Below, piece after piece: positions 6,252 through 10,822 of a stretch of 10,822 nt of DNA (within the stretch, counting starts at the first letter, position 1; every line of letters begins with the position of its first letter). The stretch comes from CAYWMP01 sp964459445. Its GTDB lineage: Bacteria; Desulfobacterota; DSM-4660; Desulfatiglandales; HGW-15. The notes beneath the pieces are model-generated. The model had not been told where the DNA came from. It ran no database searches and saw nothing but the letters and a program-made list of their open reading frames with translations. The translations under genes and the position numbers were made by a program. The stretch spans positions 1 to 10,822 of the forward strand of contig CAYWMP010000195.1 in assembly GCA_964459445.1 (NCBI GenBank), read 5' to 3'.

Positions 6252-6946
6252 GTTTCATCTCCAAGAGCTTCTCTAATGGCAGATCGGGCAAGCAGTCTCG
6301 TTGAATCCAAGGTCGGAAGCGGACAATCCGTCGGATCAACGATCAAGGGAATCTCAGTACACCCAAGAACGGCGGCATCGCAACCCCTTTGTTTGAACTT
6401 TTCAATGACGTCGTTGAAAAAAAGCCGGGATTTCTCCGGAAACAGGCCCTTGACCAGTTCTTGAAAGATAATCCAGTTGATGCGGTCTCTGTCATTGTCA
6501 TCTGGAATTTCCCAGGAGATATCGTATTTACTCAGCGCTTCGGGATAAACCGGTCCCGTCATCAAATAACATGTTCCCAATATGGCAAGGCGCTGAAATC
6601 CTTTTTGTTTTGCCTTTTCCCCAACGGTTTCCGCTATGTGCAGCCAGGGAATTGGTGAACTATCTTTCACGAATTCATAGGCCTGGTGAATGGTGTTATC
6701 GGGACAGATGGCAAAATCAGCGCCCACCTGCGCCAGTTTCCGGGCAGAAGACACCATCAGTTTTCCTACTTGCTCCCAATCGCCCGCCCTGATGGGGATC
6801 ATGTACTCTGCCAAAGGATAGGTATGCATGGTGACTTCAGGATGGCGATCTTCTCCCATGAATTCTGAAGATTCGACGCAGATCGTGCGGTAGCAGAGTG
6901 CCGCACCTTCGGCGCTGCATCCGACAATTCCAATGTGTTTTGTCAT
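6248..6946 (-). CDS. Aspartate/glutamate racemase family protein with atypical first catalytic site
   Basis: Counting from the ATG at 6946, the 232-residue protein starts MTKHIGIVGCSAEG, normal for this family. The C-terminal catalytic cysteine is present in VLGCTEIPL (C196). At the first site, where two-cysteine racemases have a PCNT-type motif, it reads CPDNTIH (81-87). The residue before NT is therefore Asp83, with a Cys two positions earlier (C81). Single-Cys members of the superfamily exist, and E. coli YgeA has Thr at this place as I recall. The substrate may be Asp, Glu or another acid. An ATG at 6970 adds eight residues but has no ribosome site, while GGAGG lies four bases before 6946, so the shorter start is chosen. 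The gene overlaps the flavoprotein gene by four bases. Confidence 0.83.
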   Translation of the reverse strand: MTKHIGIVGCSAEGAALCYRTICVESSEFMGEDRHPEVTMHTYPLAEYMIPIRAGDWEQVGKLMVSSARKLAQVGADFAICPDNTIHQAYEFVKDSSPIPWLHIAETVGEKAKQKGFQRLAILGTCYLMTGPVYPEALSKYDISWEIPDDNDRDRINWIIFQELVKGLFPEKSRLFFNDVIEKFKQRGCDAAVLGCTEIPLIVDPTDCPLPTLDSTRLLARSAIREALGDET

Positions 6947-7003
6947 GTTTCCTCCACTTTTTACCCTCATTCCGATGAAATGGAATTACATCAATTGTCA
7001 GAA

Positions 7004-7957
7004 TTATTGCTTGATTTTGGAGTTCCATTCTTTCAGAAGTTCAAGGTTGACTCCGGCGCCGCCGCAAACAATGACCAGCACGGTCTTTTTTCCTTCCAGG
7101 GGTTCCGCCCGGTCATAGAGAGCTGCGAGAGCGGCGCCACAGGCAGGTTCAACGAGAATTCGATGATCATTTGCGAGTTTCATGCATGCCGCAACAGCGG
7201 CTCGATCGGTTACGGCAAAGGGAATAATTTCATGCCTTTCGGCCCAGGCCAATGCTTGCGAAGCGACCGTTCTGGCCCCGAGACTGGTGGCAATAGATGA
7301 AATTTTGTCCAGGGTAACCAGTTTTCCGGCAGATAGGGATGCCCCCAAAGAAGAAGCCCCCTGTGTCTCGACCGCAATCACCGGGACATCGTTCCAGCCC
7401 ACTCTGTGGAGTCCTTCCAAGACGCCGCACAAAAGCCCTCCGCCTCCTACGGAAAGGACCACGGCATCCGGTTTTGGCCCAGTGGCCGCCACTTCATCAA
7501 TCATAGAGGCGTGGCCGGTCCAGATCAATGGATCGTCAAAGGGATGGATATAGGCAGTTCCTTTTTCTCGCGCTATCTCCTTGGCATGGGCATGGGCATC
7601 GTCCCAGGCAGTCCCATGTTCTATAACTTCGGCCCCTTCGCTTTTGATCAGATTCCTCATCCAAGGAGATGTTGTCATCGGGACAAAAACCTGAACCGGG
7701 CAACCCAGCTTTTTGCCAGCATAGGCGACAGCGTATCCCGCATTACCGCCGGAGGATGCCACAAGTCGGGTTGCACCTCCATGGAAAGCTGCCTGACATG
7801 CCTTTCCGATCCCGCGGATTTTAAAAGAACCCACGGGCTGGAGGGCTTCCATCTTGAGAATCACCGAACCTCCAAATAGGGCCGAAAGGGGATTTGATTC
7901 CAAGAGTGGTGTCACTGCATGAAGCGGATTGGATCTCGCAGAGTTCACTGTGTCCAT
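7004..7957 (-). CDS. L-serine/L-threonine dehydratase, mammalian SDS-like
   Basis: This fold-type II PLP enzyme would deaminate L-serine to pyruvate and L-threonine to 2-oxobutyrate. The 317-residue product has the PLP lysine K46 in GSFKIRGIGK, SSGGNAG (68-74) around the substrate carboxylate, the phosphate-binding GGGG loop (171-174) in LSVGGGGLLCGV, and VIVCGG (295-300). Shared blocks PFDDPLIWTGHAS, DVPVIAVET and ILVEPACGAALAALY are nearly identical to human liver serine dehydratase (SDS) as I recall it, closer than to bacterial IlvA/TdcB. There is no C-terminal ACT regulatory domain. It is the first gene of the minus-strand cluster. The Shine-Dalgarno is poor (GGAG ~16 bases upstream). It lies 57 bases before the racemase-family gene. 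Confidence 0.87.
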   Translation of the reverse strand: MDTVNSARSNPLHAVTPLLESNPLSALFGGSVILKMEALQPVGSFKIRGIGKACQAAFHGGATRLVASSGGNAGYAVAYAGKKLGCPVQVFVPMTTSPWMRNLIKSEGAEVIEHGTAWDDAHAHAKEIAREKGTAYIHPFDDPLIWTGHASMIDEVAATGPKPDAVVLSVGGGGLLCGVLEGLHRVGWNDVPVIAVETQGASSLGASLSAGKLVTLDKISSIATSLGARTVASQALAWAERHEIIPFAVTDRAAVAACMKLANDHRILVEPACGAALAALYDRAEPLEGKKTVLVIVCGGAGVNLELLKEWNSKIKQ

Positions 7958-8287
7958 GGCCTATTCGAGAATGACTCCTGTTTGGTTCCGAATTTGACAG
8001 CATCTTTGATGTCTTTATGGAAGTCAAATCTATTTTACAACAATGCCTAAAATCAAGCATCCGGAGTGGTATCTTTTTTCATTTCGGTGTGAGGATCGAC
8101 AATTACATCATTGACTCTGAAAGGGCATTTTGCAAATATTTCTAATACCTGTCGGAAAATTCCCTGAAAAAAGAACTAATTGCTCGGGAAGATTGATTAA
8201 ACCCAAAGGCATAATAAAACGGGAAAGGAGTAGTGATATCTTTCCATGATGTGGCATAAAAACTGCAGTTCGCTGACGATGTAACTT
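7958..8287. other. Divergent intergenic region
   Basis: This 330-bp AT-rich stretch separates the start of the minus-strand amino-acid cluster from the plus-strand response regulator, so promoters for both must lie here. No coding frame is supported. For the minus strand, a TTGACT hexamer lies near 8035 but lacks a convincing -10 partner. For the plus strand the clearest signal is the sigma-54-like element at 8252-8267. AAAGGAG at 8224-8230 is a Shine-Dalgarno-like sequence, with possible very short leader frames after it (for example ATG 8246 to TAA 8284, 12 codons) that end three bases before the regulator start. Confidence 0.5.
8252..8267 (+). promoter_or_regulatory. Sigma-54-like -24/-12 element
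   Basis: TGGCATAAAAACTGCA matches the consensus TGGCAYGNNNNTTGCW except for two positions (G to A after the first block, first T of TTGC to C). GG and GC have the required ten-base separation. The expected start site is near 8278, only about ten bases before the ATG at 8288. That would leave a nearly leaderless transcript, which weakens the call. Confidence 0.4.
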
Positions 8288-8677
8288 ATGAAAAAGAAAG
8301 TCAAAGTCCTGATAGCGGATGATGAGGAGCACATCCGATCCCTCATCAAACAAGTCTGCGAGTCCATGAACTGCGATGTCATCGGAGAGGCTGAAGATGG
8401 CAGACAAGCCGTGGAACTCTTCCGATCGCTTCAACCCAACATGATCCTGCTGGACATCAATATGCCGCACATGGACGGGAAGAAAGCCCTAAAGGCAATC
8501 AAGTCCGAATCTCCGAACGCAGTGGTGATTATGCTCACCTCAGTGAGCAGTACGGACACCCTGAAGGAATGCCTTGAGGCGGGGGCTTCGAACTATATTC
8601 GAAAGGATACGCCCCTAAAGGAAATGAAACGCCACCTCAAAGAAACATGGGATGAGTTCAGAAGCCAAAAGATATAA
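8288..8677 (+). CDS. CheY-like single-domain response regulator
   Basis: The 129-residue product is one receiver domain with no output domain. The acidic pocket is D11/D12 (LIADDEE), the phosphoacceptor is D56 in MILLDINMPHMDG, the switch Thr is T84 in IMLTSV, and the conserved Lys is K106 in YIRKDTP. It therefore should be phosphorylated by a histidine kinase not seen in this window and act through a protein partner. The N-terminus MKKKVKVLIADD fixes the start at 8288, although no Shine-Dalgarno sequence stands before it. A sigma-54-like element lies 20 bases upstream. No chemotaxis gene is nearby, so CheY function is not implied. The 266 bp after it show no gene and no convincing terminator. 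Confidence 0.9.
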   Translation: MKKKVKVLIADDEEHIRSLIKQVCESMNCDVIGEAEDGRQAVELFRSLQPNMILLDINMPHMDGKKALKAIKSESPNAVVIMLTSVSSTDTLKECLEAGASNYIRKDTPLKEMKRHLKETWDEFRSQKI

Positions 8678-8943
8678 GCAAAAGACGCGACACAGGGGAG
8701 GGCCTTAGGTTTTTTAATAAATGTTAAAGCGTTGACCACCCTATAGCCCTCTTTAATTGGCACACCCGGCAAAACCCTCTAGGCATCCACCTCAACAGGC
8801 GAATCTCCGACAACAGGTATTTTCCCCTCACAATATCTTCCAATCCCTATTTGGAAAGTCAAAAGAGCGATCTGGGAAACGCATTTCAGTTGATGTATAG
8901 TGGATTTGCGAGTAAGACGCTAAATCATTCACGGGCATGAATC

Positions 8944-10242
8944 ATGGAAATTCCGAGGTTTGTTTCAATCATCCTGGATTGTCTGGAAGCTGGGGACTTT
9001 CAGGCCTTTATCGTGGGCGGCGCTGTCAGGGATATTCACCTTAATCGCATCGCGACCGATTGGGACGTGGCTACGTCAGCCACCCCCGATGAGATCCGGT
9101 CCGTTTTTCATCATATTAGGCACTTTTCACTGAAACACGATACCGTTACACTGGTGGATGAAGGGCAACATTTTGAAGTGACCTCCTTTAGGGGGGCAGG
9201 GAATTTTGGGAAGACCATTGAAGAGGATTTAGGCCACAGAGACTTTACGATTAACGCCATGGCCTACGATCCTTCTTCGGAGCGTATCATTGATCCCCAT
9301 GGGGGAAGGAAGGATATCTCAAAAAAGTGCATCAGGGCTGTCCGAGATCCAAGGAAACGGTTGGATGAAGACCCGCTTAGACTCTTGAGGGCAGTCAGGC
9401 TCTCGACGGAACTCGGCTTCAAGGTTGAGCCAGGGACTTTTGCCTGTATTGCCGACATGGCGCCGAGACTTGCCGGGGTGGCCAAAGAGAGATTAAGGGA
9501 AGAATTGGTTAAAATCCTCATGGCGAAGAAACCGTCATTTGGATTCAATCTCATGATCAAAGCAGGTCTTTTGGATCATTTTCTACCCGAACTGAGGGAA
9601 GGATACCTCAAAAGACAAAACCGTTTCCATCGATTCACCATTTACAGACATATCATGGAGAGCATTGATCGTGTAGAACCGGATTTGGTTTTGCGGCTGG
9701 TGGCCCTTTTCCATGATATTGCAAAGCCCCGCGTTAGAAAAAAGACTGGAGGCGAATTTCGTTTCTACGGCCATGAAAAGGCGAGCGCGGAGTTGGCTGC
9801 CGAGATTATGGAACGATTTAAATTTGGCAAAGAACTCATTGGCAAGGTAGCCCTCCTCGTTTCCCATCACATGGTTTCCTATGAAAAGGGATGGAGTGAT
9901 GCGGCGGTGCGCCGTTTCATAAGCCGTTTGGGGCCTGAAAATGTGGACGACTTGCTTTGCTTTCGAAAGGCGGATCTTTTGGCCCATGGGGTGGTTGATC
10001 AAAAAATGAAACAACTGGAAGCGTTAAAAAAGAGGGTAAAGAAAATCAGACGTTTGCCGCTTCCGGTCAAGCGCCACGACTTGGCCATAGACGGGAAAAG
10101 GGTAATGGCCTTGACAGGGCTTAACCCCGGCCCTGAGGTTGGAAGGATCTTGAAGGATCTGATGAAAAGGGTTATTGATCATCCGGAAATGAACACGGAA
10201 CAAAATCTGATTGAAGCGCTGGAAAAGATGAAAAAGGAGTGA
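8944..10242 (+). CDS. cca: CCA-adding tRNA nucleotidyltransferase with HD domain
   Basis: This class II nucleotidyltransferase (432 residues) would add or repair the tRNA 3' CCA end. It shows VGGAVRD (24-30), the metal-binding DWD (D39, D41) in TDWDVATSAT, HDTVTLV and FEVTSFR, EEDLGHRDFTINAMAY (93-108, nucleotide-selecting region), and DEDPLRLLRAVR (141-152). The HD domain follows: ALFHDIAKP (H257, D258), YGHE (H277) and SHHM (H308, H309), giving possible phosphohydrolase activity. The KHDTVTLV/EVTSFR segment favours CCA-adding over poly(A) polymerase, but an A-adding-only enzyme cannot be excluded. The start at 8944 gives a normal N-terminus, with only a weak ribosome site. Confidence 0.88.
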   Translation: MEIPRFVSIILDCLEAGDFQAFIVGGAVRDIHLNRIATDWDVATSATPDEIRSVFHHIRHFSLKHDTVTLVDEGQHFEVTSFRGAGNFGKTIEEDLGHRDFTINAMAYDPSSERIIDPHGGRKDISKKCIRAVRDPRKRLDEDPLRLLRAVRLSTELGFKVEPGTFACIADMAPRLAGVAKERLREELVKILMAKKPSFGFNLMIKAGLLDHFLPELREGYLKRQNRFHRFTIYRHIMESIDRVEPDLVLRLVALFHDIAKPRVRKKTGGEFRFYGHEKASAELAAEIMERFKFGKELIGKVALLVSHHMVSYEKGWSDAAVRRFISRLGPENVDDLLCFRKADLLAHGVVDQKMKQLEALKKRVKKIRRLPLPVKRHDLAIDGKRVMALTGLNPGPEVGRILKDLMKRVIDHPEMNTEQNLIEALEKMKKE

Positions 10243-10253
10243 AAGGAGGGGAA

Positions 10254-10277
10254 ATGCCAAGATATTTTTGGGGTTAG
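10254..10277 (+). other. Seven-codon ORF behind a strong Shine-Dalgarno site
   Basis: AAAGGAGGGG, 11 bases after the cca stop codon begins, is followed by ATG 10254 and stops at TAG 10275-10277 (MPRYFWG). A ribosome site this strong before so short a frame suggests either a leader peptide for the lipoprotein gene or the stub of a gene lost next to the repeats that follow. Confidence 0.3.
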
Positions 10278-10300
10278 GCCATTTGATCCATTAGGAATGT

Positions 10301-10362
10301 GGTTTCAGGTGTCGGGTTTGGAATTTGCTGAAACCTGAAACCTGAACGCTGAACACTGAACA
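10301..10362. repeat. Heptamer repeats with a perfect 10-bp inverted repeat
   Basis: Five tandem heptamers of the form CTGAAMN (CTGAAAC, CTGAAAC, CTGAACG, CTGAACA, CTGAACA) fill 10328-10362. Upstream, GGTTTCAGGT at 10301-10310 is the perfect inverse of ACCTGAAACC at 10333-10342, with a 22-base loop. No T-run follows, so a rho-independent terminator is unlikely. It lies just before the ribosome site of the lipoprotein gene. Confidence 0.7.
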
Positions 10363-10379
10363 ATGATGGAGGTAAAGTG

Positions 10380-10822
10380 ATGAGCAAAATCAAACTGAAG
10401 CAAGGGATTCACATCTGTCTACTTTTCCTTATGACGGCGGCCTTTTCCTGTGCGACCATTCCTTCTCTAAACCTGAACTATAGGCTCCCTTTAGAAGGAG
10501 GCATATTGAAAGGTAAAAGGGTTTTCCTGAACATTAAAGATCAGCGATCCGACAAGGGAATCATAGGCCGCGGCGCCATGAAGGAGTTTGAAGGCTTTTC
10601 AGGCAATGTGTCATTTTCATTAGCAAGGGGGGCAGAGGAAGGATTTAAAATGGGACTATACGAACCGCCCGCCCTTTTTCTGGAGGCATTCAAGAAGCGA
10701 CTGGAGGCGGCCGGGGTCCAAGTCCTTGCCTCAGGTGAGGAGGGTGAGGCGGAGATGGTCATACTCCTGAAATCCTTTTCCTTGGACAAACAGGGAAGGG
10801 CCTGGAAGGCGAATACTGAATG
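10380..10822 (+). CDS. YajG-like lipoprotein (3' end outside the window)
   Basis: The frame opens at ATG 10380, seven bases after GGAGG (10368-10372), and is still open at the window end (147 residues seen). A GTG three bases earlier is an in-frame alternative. Residues 1-24 form a lipoprotein signal peptide: charged start MSKIKLKQG, hydrophobic core ICLLFLMTAA, then AFSC with C24 as the lipidated residue. The box is slightly unusual because Phe is at -2. The mature part includes VFLNIKDQRSDKGIIGRG and LFLEAFKKRLEAAGVQVL followed by AEMVILLKSF. This order resembles the YajG/Lipoprotein_16 family, where E. coli has a DQRTDQ segment, as I recall. Function of that family is unclear; it faces the periplasm from a membrane. 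The family call is moderate, the lipoprotein call stronger. Confidence 0.7.
   Translation, partial: MSKIKLKQGIHICLLFLMTAAFSCATIPSLNLNYRLPLEGGILKGKRVFLNIKDQRSDKGIIGRGAMKEFEGFSGNVSFSLARGAEEGFKMGLYEPPALFLEAFKKRLEAAGVQVLASGEEGEAEMVILLKSFSLDKQGRAWKANTE

Noticed and set aside
6947..6970. Longer start for the racemase-family protein
   Set aside because: The ATG at 6970 has no ribosome site, while GGAGG precedes the ATG at 6946, which gives a standard family N-terminus.
8698..8760. Terminator after the response regulator (GAGGGC / GCCCTC)
   Set aside because: The stem is only six base pairs with a 42-base loop and a weak T-run.
10328..10362. Possible CRISPR array
   Set aside because: The repeat unit is only 7 bp and strictly tandem, with no spacers and no cas genes.

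Overview
The window looks like chromosomal DNA of a Gram-negative anaerobe, most plausibly a member of the Desulfobacterota (former Deltaproteobacteria). This rests on the gene families, the medium GC content, a lipoprotein signal peptide and several families of short non-coding repeats. No rRNA or marker gene is present, so the assignment is inference.

Layout. (A) Positions 1-1776, plus strand: the last codons of a type IIG/Eco57I-like restriction-modification methylase, a 51-codon small ORF, and an AlbA_2 + GHKL ATPase/winged-helix protein joined to the small ORF by an ATGA overlap. This resembles a fragment of a defence or regulatory island. (B) 1777-2051: direct repeats, a promoter-like element and a very strong Shine-Dalgarno site feeding a 41-codon ORF. 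(C) 2017-3174, minus: a Cys/Met-metabolism PLP enzyme. A 127-bp MITE-like element with 26-bp terminal inverted repeats ends one base upstream of its Shine-Dalgarno site. (D) 3356-3593: a second, 238-bp nested inverted-repeat element containing a REP-like hairpin. (E) 3617-7957, minus: six closely spaced genes, in transcription order a mammalian-type L-serine/threonine dehydratase, an Asp/Glu-racemase-family protein, a NimA-like flavin-binding protein, an L-threonine aldolase, a small SAM methyltransferase and a divergent peptide deformylase. (F) 7958-8287: a divergent intergenic region with a sigma-54-like -24/-12 element. (G) 8288-8677, plus: a CheY-like single-domain response regulator. (H) 8944-10242, plus: a CCA-adding tRNA nucleotidyltransferase with an HD domain. 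(I) 10243-10379: a 7-codon ORF behind a strong Shine-Dalgarno site, then an inverted and tandem heptamer repeat. (J) 10380-10822, plus: the start of a YajG-like lipoprotein, cut by the window end.

How the genes may work together. The minus-strand cluster centres on beta-hydroxy amino acids. The dehydratase deaminates serine/threonine, the aldolase cleaves threonine to glycine and acetaldehyde, and the racemase homologue may handle a D-amino acid or related acid. Several members carry non-standard residues at key sites (racemase Cys to Asp, aldolase His to Ser, divergent deformylase motifs I and II), so the cluster could be specialised rather than housekeeping. I see no single clearly new system. 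The most unusual material is the small coupled ORF beside the AlbA_2 protein, the two inverted-repeat elements around the Cys/Met enzyme, and the atypical enzymes of the amino-acid cluster.
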